Origin: Closterium sp. NIES-65
Lineage: Eukaryota; Streptophyta; Zygnematophyceae; Desmidiales; Closteriaceae
Assembly (NCBI GenBank): GCA_948144175.1
Contig: CANXME010002415.1
Coordinates: 62,001 to 126,000 of the forward strand
Length of the DNA: 64,000 nt
Reading direction: 5' to 3'
A program made the position numbers and the translations under genes. Every line of letters begins with the position of its first letter. The first letter of the stretch is position 1. Below the pieces are notes generated by a model, which was not told the origin of the DNA, ran no database searches, and saw nothing but the letters and a program-made list of their open reading frames with translations. Positions 21,637-31,484 of the stretch are shown one piece after another.

Positions 21637-24600
21637 ATGGCAGCGGCCCTGATGGACCGCGCAGTGGACCTGGGCGCGCAAATAGGAATCACCCCGACTA
21701 CACTCATCTCGCTAGTATCGCCGCTTCTCTCCATCCCCTGCTGCTTCCTCCTCCGCGGCATCGCGTCGCCCACATACCGCCACGTGTGCGCGGCGCTCAC
21801 GGGCCTCTTGCTCGCGCTGTACGCGTTCGGACCGACCATCTGGGGCCACTACGCCGTGCTCGTCGCCTTCACGTACACTGCCATGTCGCTGCATCGCCGG
21901 CGATGCGGCATGATCACGCTCGTCGGGACCTTCGCGTACCTCCTCGCGTGGTGAGTCGCGCCGCTTGCTCAATGTCTCTGATTTGATGTCTCTAGATAGT
22001 GTTGAGAAAATAGGAGCTTGCTCCCTCTACATATGTCTATAATTCCGCCCGCGACCCCCCTTCGCCCTTACAGTCACATTATTTATGCGAGCGGCAAAGC
22101 CCGCAAGGACCAAGGGATCGATTTCGCCGGGACGCTCATGATGGTGACGTTGAAGCTGACGTCATCGGCGTTCGACTACCAAGACGGCGAGTACCTCGTG
22201 AACAAGGACCTCCCGACGCCGCAGCGCGGCACGCATCGCCATCTCAAGGAGCTGCCGTCCGCGTTACAGTACATGGGTTACATCTTCTGCGGCGGGTTAC
22301 ATCTCACGGGCCCGTTCTTCGAGCTCAGACCGTACCTCGACTGGGCCAAAAACCGAGGGGTAAGACGATCCGCGATTTCCGGCCGTATCTGCACTCGCTT
22401 CTAACTCTCTTCCTTCCTCTTCCTCTTCCTCTTCCGCTCCCATCATCGCCCTCACCTTCCGCTTCCTCCTCCCACTCAGGACGCTACTCTTCGTCGCTTC
22501 ACCGTTCTTGGGTCCCTCTTGCCTTCTAGTGCCTTCCTTGCCTTCATCTCCGTCGTCCTCTCCTCTCCTCTCTTCTCCTCCTCCGTCGCAGGTGTGGTCG
22601 CACGATGCTCGCAAGGCACCCTTCGCGATCCCGTTGCTCGTCGCACTCGCATGGGCGACAGCGGCCGGCTTTATTCACCTCGTCCTGAAGCCGCAGCTCA
22701 ACTTACCTCTGGTCACCGACCCGAAGCGCTTCTACGCGATTCCGTACCTCCACCGTTGGGGCCACGTCATCATCTCAACGTACGCCGTCCGATGCAAGAT
22801 CTACTATGTTTGGACGGTTGCCGAGGCGAGCATGATCGCGTCGGGATTAGGGTTCAGCGGGTGGGTTCCCGCCAAAAGCGCAGGCGCTTCGACGCAAGAA
22901 CCGGTTAGAAGTAAGAGCAGCGAGACTTCCGCCGTAGATTCCGCCGTGATTACCGCGACTGGCCGGCAACAAGGAAAATCGATTTTGAGGAAGACTGTGG
23001 TTCCTAAAAAGGCCCCTCAGGGGGTGTTGGGTGATAGTGCGGCGGGGAATGCGGCGAAAATCGTGAAGCTCGCTGCGAAGAGCCCTTTGCGAAAGAATGG
23101 AGTGGTAACCAGTGCAAACGACGAAAATGAAGCTCCTGAAATCGGCTCGAAAAAAGTTTTCTCCAGCAAAGATCTCGTTGTCCCCGCTACAAACGGCTTC
23201 CTTACCGCGTGCGAGGAGACCAAGGATGACATCGCTCTCGCGAAGATGAACGGGGTGGTAACGGAGCAGGCGAAGGTCGCAGACGTCGCAGAGCCGCGGT
23301 TGGTGGCGTCGTGGGAGCGTGCGAAGAACATCAACATCGCGGGGGTGGAGCTGGCGAAGGCTTTTAACGCGTACGCCAAGAACTGGAACGTCTCCGTGGG
23401 GCTGTGGCTGCGAACATGTGAGTGCTAAGACCATGAATGAGCCGGTGAATTAGTTACCTTGCCCACCTTCCCCGCGTCGCACCTCCCGCATCTCCCTCTC
23501 TCTCGCTCTAAATCCTCGCTCTCTCTGCTCATTGTATCCGTCCCCTCGCCTCATCCACCTACTCTCACTCATCCTTCTCCGCCATCCCCTCCCCGCCCCT
23601 TCCCCCACCCCACCCCATCTCGTCCCCCCCGCGCGCAGACATCTACGAGCGCACGATCCCAGCGGGGCAGAAGCCGGGCGTGCTGTCGCTACTGCTCACC
23701 GTCGGCGTCAGCGCCATCTGGCATGTGAGTGCCACGTGGCATATAGAGGGGTGGCATGAAATTGCTTGCTGAGATCCCCTCTGCGTTACTCCCTTCCCTT
23801 CCAATTTCGCTTCAATCCACCTCTCCCCCGCCGCCTTCACATTCCCCCCTTTCATCATGCTCCATTGCACCATCCAGAACCACCACCACCACTACCCCCT
23901 CCGATTCTCGCCTCCCTCCTTCCCCCCATCCGCGCCTCATTCTCTGTCCTCTATTCCCTCTCCCGCATCCCTCCCCATGTGTCCATGGTGCCACCACCAG
24001 GGCATCTACATTGGTGACTTCATGTTCGCGTTCAGCGGCGCGTTCCTCATCATGGGGTCGCGAGGTATGTTGTCGTCATTGCCATCGTTGCCATCATTGC
24101 CACCATGCCACCATGCCACAATTCCACAATGCCATCATGTCATCATGCCATCATGCCCCCATGCCCGCATGCCATCATTCCATCATGCCATCATGCCCCT
24201 ATGGCATCATGCCAGCATGCCACCATGCCACCAATCTTCCATCTCCGACCCTCTCTCATTCTCTCCCATCGTCGCTCACTCTTTCTCTCCCATCCTTCCC
24301 CATCCCCATCCCTCTCCCCGATTGCCCCCTCTGGCATGGCAGTGATCTACCGCTATCAGCGCACCATTCCGGAGTCGCAGTGGCTGTGGGCGACCTTGGT
24401 GCAGGCGTTGCACTGCCTCTACTCGTTCGCCGGCCTCAACTATATTGCCATGGGCTTCATTGTAAGACTGTTACTTGATTCGCTCGAGTCGCCGTGGGCT
24501 TCATTGTGATACACTACCCTGTCGTGATTCGCTTGAGTCTCCATGGGATTCGTTGTACTACACTGTGTTTAAGACCATTAGTTAACTGCAAGCATACTGG

Positions 24601-24946
24601 TGTCAGAGCCAATTCTTCCTCTGAAAGGTTTCACCAAGAGGCTCACGTTGCTTGCGTTTCCCCTGTCCCTCCTCTTGTTATTCTCTATTGTTCACAGGTT
24701 TTGACAGCAGAGGACACCATCACAGTGTACCGAGGATTGAACTTTGTGGGCAATCTGCTGCCTGTGCTGGTGCTGGGCGGCAACTGGGCACTGCGGAGAC
24801 TGCACGCGCTGCTCTCGCCGCCCGCCGTCGCTGGTGTTAGCAGCGGTGCTGTGAGCAGCAAAAGAATCGCAGCTGAATTGGAGGCGAAGCAGCCGGAGCA
24901 GCAGCAGGTGGTGCAGCCTGTGTTGGTGCATACCAAGGTGGAATGA
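21637..24946 (+). CDS. LPLAT1-like: MBOAT lysophospholipid acyltransferase, copy 1
   Basis: An integral ER membrane O-acyltransferase of the Lands cycle that re-acylates lysophospholipids from acyl-CoA. Seven exons: 21637-21950, 22074-22359, 22592-23417, 23639-23724, 24001-24064, 24343-24461 and 24698-24946 (647 aa; exons sum to 648 codons). Landmarks: hydrophobic N-terminus (ISLVSPLLSIPCCFLL), QDGEYLVNKD, FCGGLHLTGPFFELRPYLDW, KIYYVWTVAEASMIASGLGF, the conserved-Asn block NWNVSVGLWLRT and the catalytic His in SAIWH. It is about 185 aa longer than Arabidopsis LPLAT1: exon 3 carries about 165 extra, mostly polar residues between GLGFSGW and SWERAKNINI, and the C-terminus is Gln/Glu-rich. It shares six intron positions with copy 2 but lacks the intron after IDF(A/T). 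Confidence 0.93.
24081..24235. repeat. Degenerate CCATCATG-type minisatellite in LPLAT1 intron 5
   Basis: About 17 degenerate 8-10 bp units of the kind GCCATCATGCC or GCCACCATGCC fill much of intron 5. Confidence 0.75.
24446..24572 (+). repeat. Tandem copies of the LPLAT1 exon 6 end and donor
   Basis: The exon 6 end (GCCATGGGCTTCATTGTA) is followed in the intron by GCCGTGGGCTTCATTGTG (from 24491) and TCCATGGGATTCGTTGTA (from 24540). The two intronic copies belong to a 49-bp tandem unit beginning TGATTCGCT. This is a duplication of an exon-intron junction. Confidence 0.75.
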
Positions 24947-25523
24947 GGTGGTGGGGAGATGACTGAGTCGGCTAATAATGAGTACAGCGGCAACCTGCCA
25001 AGTGCACAACATGAGTTGGCTTTTAAGGGGTACGGCTGCACCAGCCGTGTTGCTCCCGTGAATGGTGGTGTGGACTGGGGAGACGTGTTTGCTCCCCTGA
25101 GAAGAACCCAATCCTGTGGCCTCTGAAGCTCGACAGCACCTGACAGAATTCTGCGAATAGAGATTCCCTTGTAGCTGATTATTGTGAACAAGATGCAGGA
25201 GGGATGTTCTTGGAGCTAAAAGCCCTGGATACATTGCGATACAGTGTAGACATACAATAGCGTAGAGCCCTCGTTTAGGAAACCAGGGTGCATGATTTTT
25301 ACACCTCACTCGTTTAGTTGATTTATTAAAAAAGCCATATCGAGCTCAATTGCAATAACAACTTCGCCAAAGCACCAGCGTGAATCAAGTACAGCGTAAT
25401 CTCAGGGGCTGAACAGCATTCAGGCCAGGTTGTTGCTGAGCTGACATACTGCCAAAGCAGCGTACTAGTGATGCATCTGACCTGACGCTCCTTGTTTCTT
25501 GCCTATTCCCACTTCCCCCCTGC
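24947..25523. other. Convergent 3' region between LPLAT1 and SURF2
   Basis: No exon is supported. It contains the 3' UTRs of two convergent genes, with short A/T-rich runs at 25310-25340. Confidence 0.5.
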
Positions 25524-27256
25524 TCAACAACGGCCCCTCCCCTTTTTTCTACGCTTACGCCTATTGCTTTCTGGTGCTCTAGTGGCCTGTGAAGCTGTTT
25601 CCTGCTCCTCCCCCTCCTCTCCTTCCTCCTCTCCGTCCTCCTCACCCTCCTCACTCCCCTCCCCCTGCTCCTCTTGCTTTTGACTGAGCCTCCGCTTCTC
25701 CTCCCGGCTGCCCCATCGATCACCCCCGTCATCCCCATCCCACCTGTCACCTGGAGGAGGCATCCAAAACAATGCTTCTTCCTCATCTTCCTCATCCTCA
25801 TCCTCCTCCTCCTCTTCATCCCCCGCATCCTCATCCTCCTCCTCCCCCCCCTCCCCATCATCCTCTTCCTCCCCCTCTCCCTCTTCTTCCTCCTCGTCCT
25901 CTGAGTCTTCTTCCTCATCTTCCCCCACTTCCTCCTCTTCAGATCGCCGTTTCCGTTTCGCCTCCCTCCGCTCCTCTCTGCTGCCCCATCGATCACCCCC
26001 ATCATCCCCGTCCCACCTGTCGCCTACAGGAGGCATCCAAAACTCTGCCCCATCTTCCTCTTCTTCACCCTCCACCCTTTCCGCCGCCCCCTCCATTTCC
26101 TCCCCCTCCTCCCCCTCTTCCTCCTCACTGTCCTCCTCACTGTCCTCTGTTTCCCCTTCGCTGCACTCTGCTTTTTCTTCAGTAATCTCCCTTTCCACAC
26201 TCGCTTCATCGATCTCCTCCCATTCCTCCCCTTCCTCCACCACCTCCCCTTCCTCCACCTCCTCCCCCTTTTCCACCTCCTCCCCCTCTTCCACCTCCTC
26301 CCCCTCCTCCCCTTCCTCTCCCCCCCGACCTTCCTCAGCACCCCCCCCCACGTCCGTCCCCCCAGTCACAGGCTGGCTTGCTGCGGCCAGCTCTGCCCTT
26401 CTGGCCGCCCTCCGCGCTGCCGCCTCCTGCTCCTTCTTGGCTGCGCGCGCCACATGGGGGGGCGGGGCCGCAAGGGGACAATGGGGATATGGGGTATAAG
26501 GGGCGGAAGGGCGGAAGGGCGGAAGGTGGGGAGCAACGGAAGCTCGAATTTGCAAGAGCAGATGAAGACACACAAGAAGATAAAATGGCATGATGGAGCA
26601 AGAAAGCAAAGGAGCGAAGGAAGGATGGAGCACTCACTGAGTTGCTTTTGGAATTTGTGGCCCATCATGTGCTTCCATACAGCGTCCTCCGATTTCTGTA
26701 TAAGCTTGTTGGTCAACGTGCACAGCAGCTTGTTGCTGCGATGGGATGAACAGAACAGGGGACAGGGTTTGAGGTTTCTCTTGAATCGTGCGTGACGGAC
26801 AACCTTTCTTCTGTCTCACAGACGTTTGTTGAACGCAGCCTGATAAACCGGCGCCTGATGAATGAAACACGTGTGCTACTATCGGAAGGAGTGAGCAAAT
26901 ATCAGAGGGAGTGCGCGATCTCACGGATTATCCGGCGACTGCACGACGTGCGGCTCGAATTTCCGGAGCGCGAGCGACGCCGCCGCTTTGGCGAAGATTC
27001 TGCTTGCCACGTGTCGCTTAAGCGACTCGTGGGTAGGAAGGAACTCGTGACCAGTCAGCGCGCAGCGCAAGCGGCCTGAGTCAGTCCACGTCAGATGCTC
27101 CTTGTGCGTCGCAAACAGAGCGCAAAAAGCGGGATCGTCAGGTTTGGCAGAGGTTCGTCCATCGAGGCTCGGATTCACCACGTCCACCCCCGCCCGCGGC
27201 TTCTCCGCTTCCCCAGCATCCCCCGCTTCCCGCCGTCCGCCGTCCGCCTGCGCCAT
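25524..27256 (-). CDS. SURF2: Surfeit locus protein 2 (SURF2) homologue
   Basis: Exons 27256-26925, 26735-26638 and 26440-25524 give 448 aa. The conserved SURF2 module is split by the introns: LRCALTGHEFLPTHESLKRH and FEPHVVQ, then NKLLCTLTNKLIQKSEDAVW and KHMMGHKFQKQL. The long third exon is strongly acidic (poly-Glu/Asp) with two near-identical copies of a FWMPPxGDRWDGDDGGDRWG block encoded near 26043-25979 and 25771-25705, and a basic C-terminus (RRKRRKKGRG). SURF2 is a conserved eukaryotic nucleolar or nuclear protein; recent work links it to 5S RNP and ribosome assembly, but the sequence itself does not show the mechanism. ATG 27256 was chosen as the first ATG before the conserved region. 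Confidence 0.9.
25705..26043 (-). repeat. Internal direct repeat in SURF2 acidic tail
   Basis: Two 65-67 bp copies (25979-26043 and 25705-25771) encode the same tryptophan-containing block, separated by about 70 acidic or charged residues. The copies differ at few positions, implying either a recent duplication or selection on the motif. Confidence 0.8.
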
Positions 27257-28667
27257 TGGACACCAGCCGGGCAAGCGCGGAGAGATGGTGATCGGAATGC
27301 GATGGCAAGGGCTTGTCAAATGTTGACGCGACGGTTGATTAGAACATGGTGTGGAAAGCTGCTGTTGGTGGCTCATCCTAAATATTATCTTCAAAACCTC
27401 GGCGTCGTTATGGAAGGATGCGGCATGACACATTCTAGACCTGAAATCCGAAAAGTGAATTCGAAGCTTGGTGTCATGCATCTATTGGAATTGTACTGGT
27501 TAATTCTCCATACCCTACACGTATTGGTGTATTCTCCATACCTGTAAGGAATTTTCTCGGCATTCCTTACAGAGCCGACTACATCGCGTACAGCAACAGC
27601 CGATGGTTCGCCCGTTACTGCTAACGGAACTTCGCCGACTTCGCGCGCACTGTTTTACCAAACCTCGCACTGGTGGCATGGCCGTATCGGCCTACGCTTC
27701 GGGACTAGCCCAAGCCTCGCTCCAGCGTAGCACTAGCAAGTTCGCACGCACCGTGTTACCGTTTTGCATGTTTCGCGTATAAATGTTCGCTCATGCCTTC
27801 GCTCACATTTTGTACTCGTTTGACACCTTAGTGCAATTCTCGCTACCTCGATGCATTGCACCCGTAACAATACCCTACACATCCGAAAAGTGAATTCAAA
27901 GCTTGGTGTCATGCATCTACTACACGTATTGGCGAGTCCAGTGTAAATTGTATTACCAGCGTCAAATACATAATTTGACAAACAAAGCAATCCATAACAA
28001 CCTGTACAAAGATTCTAGAGTTTAGACCTCCTAACCAAGCCTAAACCTATCAGGCGGAACCTCAATATGTCACCCATGAAACGAACTTTTGGGATATAAC
28101 CCCTATCATGCCTCCACCACCACAGGTGACAGGCCTGCTTTACATCCTCCCCAGCTGACCCATTGATGCAGCTCCTATGGACCACCTCCTAGGGGAAGGC
28201 AGCCGCTGCATGACTCCTTTGGTGAAGAGGAGGGCCAGCAAGTGCCAGCAAGCCCAGAAGTTCTGCTAGCTTGGAACAAGCTTCAGGGTGACAGATTTAC
28301 CCGGCCGGCTTCAAGAAGGCCAGTTTCCAGCCCTCAGGCTCGGTGCACTCAGCCAATCAAATGCCATGCCTTGCAATGCCTGTCACCTCCATCCCAACAT
28401 GAACCTTGCGGTGTCACCACCTCTCAGCTTCACCACCACCCATCTCCTAAGCCTCAGCAAATTCCCTTTACATTATCATTTTGGATGAAGCGCCAGAGAT
28501 TCAACGCCCGAGATGTTGAGGACCCCAATTTCCAGCTGCATGTGGACTCCCGGCCCATGCAATCCAGCCCAAATCGCCCAGCCAGCGAGCTCAACCAGGA
28601 GTCCAGCCCAGGAGCTGAGGCCAGGAACTGAGGCTATGCAGGATCTGCGGGTGTGTTCCAAGGGTGG
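27257..28667. other. Intergenic region between SURF2 and mannosylglycerate synthase
   Basis: No coding exon is supported. It contains a direct repeat pair flanking about 400 bp of different sequence. The stretch 28240-28640 is open in several frames but lacks recognisable protein features. Confidence 0.5.
27447..27919. repeat. 38-bp direct repeats flanking a ~400-bp segment
   Basis: A segment beginning CCGAAAAGTGAATTC is present at about 27448-27485 and 27883-27920 with one mismatch (GAAGCTT against AAAGCTT), continuing GCTTGGTGTCATGCATCTA. Words such as TACCCTACAC also recur at 27511 and 27871. This resembles a short tandem duplication or insertion remnant; no terminal inverted repeats were seen. 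Confidence 0.65.
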
Positions 28668-30294
28668 TTACACAATGGGCACGTTGACCGCGTCCGAGTC
28701 GGTTTGCATGAGCGTCCACGACGCGTCGGCGTCCTGCTTGGCCTCCAGCGCCGTGTGCCCCGACGCGAGCGTCATTCGGTTGCTCGCCTCCGCGCGCACC
28801 TGCCCCGCCGACCGCTGCTGCGTCTCCGCCACCAGCTCGCGCAGCGCGCCCAGCGCCACGTCGTACCCGCGCATCACGTTCCGGATGGTGTGGTTGAGCA
28901 CGCGCGCGACCCACACGCGGAAGAGCAGCTCCTCCCAGTCCGCGTCGCCCTTCTCGAAGTGGTCGAGGAAGCGAATGTACGCCGCCACCCACGCCTCCTC
29001 GTCGCAGAACGACCACGTCGGCCACTCCGCCGCCATTATCAAACCCTGCACGCGAAGCCACGTGGTACAAGGACAGGAAGAATTAGACGACAGTCTGTTA
29101 GAAAAAAAAACAATTGCGACGGGTGGACACGCAAACCGGTGACCAAACCAACAGAAATAAGAATCCATCTCGATAAAAGTAAAAAATTAAAACCATATCA
29201 ACGGCTTACCTTGGCGAGCGCGGGGTCGAAGTACTGATGGAGGAGGTCCTTCATGCGCGGCGTGAGCGGCTCCTTAAGCAGCTTGAGCGTCTTCTCCACG
29301 TCGTACCCCACCTTGCTCCGCACCGCCTCCGGCACGGGCCGCGCGAACTCCACTCGGTGAATCACCGGGTTACCCTCGTCGTTCAGGTCCTCGGATTTCA
29401 ACGACTGCCAGGGGAAAGATGAAAGGTACGCGAGGAAAGGAAACGGATGAGGAAAAAGCTCAGAGCCACAAGGCTCGCACCTCTAGCACAGGAGACGTAC
29501 CAACGCTAGTGAAAAACGGGTACTTTTACGGTAGGTTAAAATTAGCTAGCTGAAGCACGGTTTCAAAATCACACCTGCACGGCGGAGAAGCACTCGATGA
29601 GCATGGTGCGCAGGTCGCGCAGGCCGCCGTAGAGCGCGTGCATCTTGCCCTCAGGCACGTACACCTCCGCCAAGCGCAGCCCCGCCTGCGCCGTCACGAA
29701 CGTGTAGAGCGTGTCGATGCCCCAGTCGCTCTGCGTGCGCACACGGTGGTCCGCCACCAGCACCTCCGCCGCGCGCCGCGTCAGCAGCAGCTCCCCGCCC
29801 AGCGGCTGCTCGATGTGCGGAAGCACCGAGTTCGGCCAGAGCAGCGCGAAGCCGATCTTAGTGACGAGCCACGTGATCATCGCGTCGGTGGAGGAGCGCG
29901 GGAAGTAGTGCCGCACGATGTCGAAGTCGAGATCAGCTTGCTTCTCGGCTTTGGAGATCCACTCGCCGGAAAAGGAGGTGATATCGGCGTCGTAGAAGTG
30001 GAGCCGCTCAAACTCGCGATGCTCGACGAAGAATTGGAGCGCCGTGTTCATGCCGTCGCCCTTGCCGCCACGCAGATTCATGCCTATCCGGCGCTGCAGG
30101 CGCAGGATAACGCGCTTTCCTGTGCGCTTCTCGATGCCTGCTGCGGCTGTCTCGATAGCGTGCCATGTCTCGCCCTTGGAGAATCCCACGCCGAGAACGG
30201 CGGATACCGACGGGTGCGACGCTGCAATTTCAACGTTGCGAACAGCAACGGTGACGTCTTCCTCCTTGAACGGGAAGCAAACCAGGGAGGCCAT
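28668..30294 (-). CDS. MGS: Mannosylglycerate synthase (GT78)
   Basis: A glycosyltransferase of family GT78 that transfers mannose from GDP-mannose to D-glycerate in one step, making the compatible solute alpha-mannosylglycerate. Exons 30294-29575, 29404-29210 and 29045-28668 give 430 aa; the Rhodothermus marinus enzyme is about 400 aa. Diagnostic blocks are present in order: LVCFPFKEEDV at the N-terminus, GGKGDGMNTALQFF, the DxD-type metal site in YDADITSF, RSSTDAMITW, EQPLGGELLLTRRA, SDWGIDTLYTFVTAQAG, PEGKMHALYGGLRDLRTML, then WEELLFRVWVARVLNHT near the C-terminus. No targeting peptide is evident, so cytosolic action is likely. Within green plants the family is known from Selaginella, mosses and some algae, which helps place the organism. 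Confidence 0.95.
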
Positions 30295-31484
30295 CCTAGA
30301 GAGCGGCTTGGTTTGGCGGTAACGAAGACTTGCCCTTAATACGAATGGCTATTGTAGCGCTCCCTAATAGTCTTCAAAGGCTGCTGCTGGGAATTAGTAA
30401 AAACTATGAAGAAATTGAAGGATTTGGAAAACTAGAGTTCTGACTCTTCTGGTGTGGCTGCCTTCAATAAATACTCGAACCGCACGACCAGGGGGGGGAG
30501 ATGGAGGTGGAGGAGGGAGGTTGAAGCGGAAAGGAGTGTGGCGTGGATGAGGGGATGAGGGTGAGGCGCGGGGCGGAGCAACCAGAAGAGCAGGGGGGGA
30601 AGGTTTGTTTCCCGCGCGCGCCTGGTAAAGATTCAACCTTCCAGAAGCTCAGAGGTCCTTGCCTTGGCGGCCGGCGAATGGCGTCCACCCGCCACCAAGG
30701 AGAACCGAGTCTGGTCGACGACGCGACCGGGAAGCTGTTAGCACGAGTGTACACGTGGCGGGAGTTAAGTCGCTCTGGCAGGGCCAGTAAACAGCCAGTC
30801 AAGTTTGATGGAGATCTACGGGCAGCACAAATATAAGAGATGTGTGAGGAAACAGGGTTTTTGTACCCGTAAAACCAGTTATAGAACATCACTGTATCTT
30901 GGTGATTCTACTTAATGAGGCACACGATGAAGCAGCTGGGCAGGAAGTAGATCATCGCATCGATCTTCCAACAAACAGCCTTACCGAGCTGTCAGCACGT
31001 AACTCGCTGAAATTCCACTTGGACCCGAGGTTCCAGACAGGGGTATCCATAAGCATGCACATGATTCGTCGGAATTGCCACCTGGAGACTTCTTAGGCCC
31101 CATCATCCACTCACAGAGCTGGCTGACAAGTTCAGCTACGAGCCACAAGATGGATGGAATCGCGAGTCGCCAACACGTTTTCTCAGCCGTTGGATGAACA
31201 TGTCAACATTGTTTGGCGATCGAACGCTTCTGCACGACGGTGGGCCCAGGTTCCAGGAGGACTGGCGAATAGAATGATTCACACAGCCTCGGACAAGATC
31301 GGATACCCAGATTCCGGCAAGACTTAAACCGTTGTTTGTGTGCCGATCAACCATCTAAACCACTCTCCCGGTACTAGAAAACTGGATTGTCAGAATATGT
31401 AACCAGAACTAGGACATCTCAGTTCTAAATGAATGCCTTCATTTGCAATCAGCTTAACAGGAAAAACTGTTTACCGTACAATGA
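30295..31484. other. Intergenic region between MGS and VanY-like gene
   Basis: About 1.2 kb without a supported exon. It holds the MGS promoter side (a G-rich tract at 30490-30600) and the VanY 3' UTR. A short ORF on the plus strand at 30543-30836 has no recognisable features. Confidence 0.5.

Noticed and set aside
26024..26341. Arg/Gly-rich minus-strand ORF inside SURF2
   Set aside because: It is a shadow frame of the poly-acidic third exon.
28591..29237. Arg- and His-rich ORFs on both strands over the MGS C-terminus
   Set aside because: They are shadow frames of the GC-rich MGS exons, whose conserved frame is clear.
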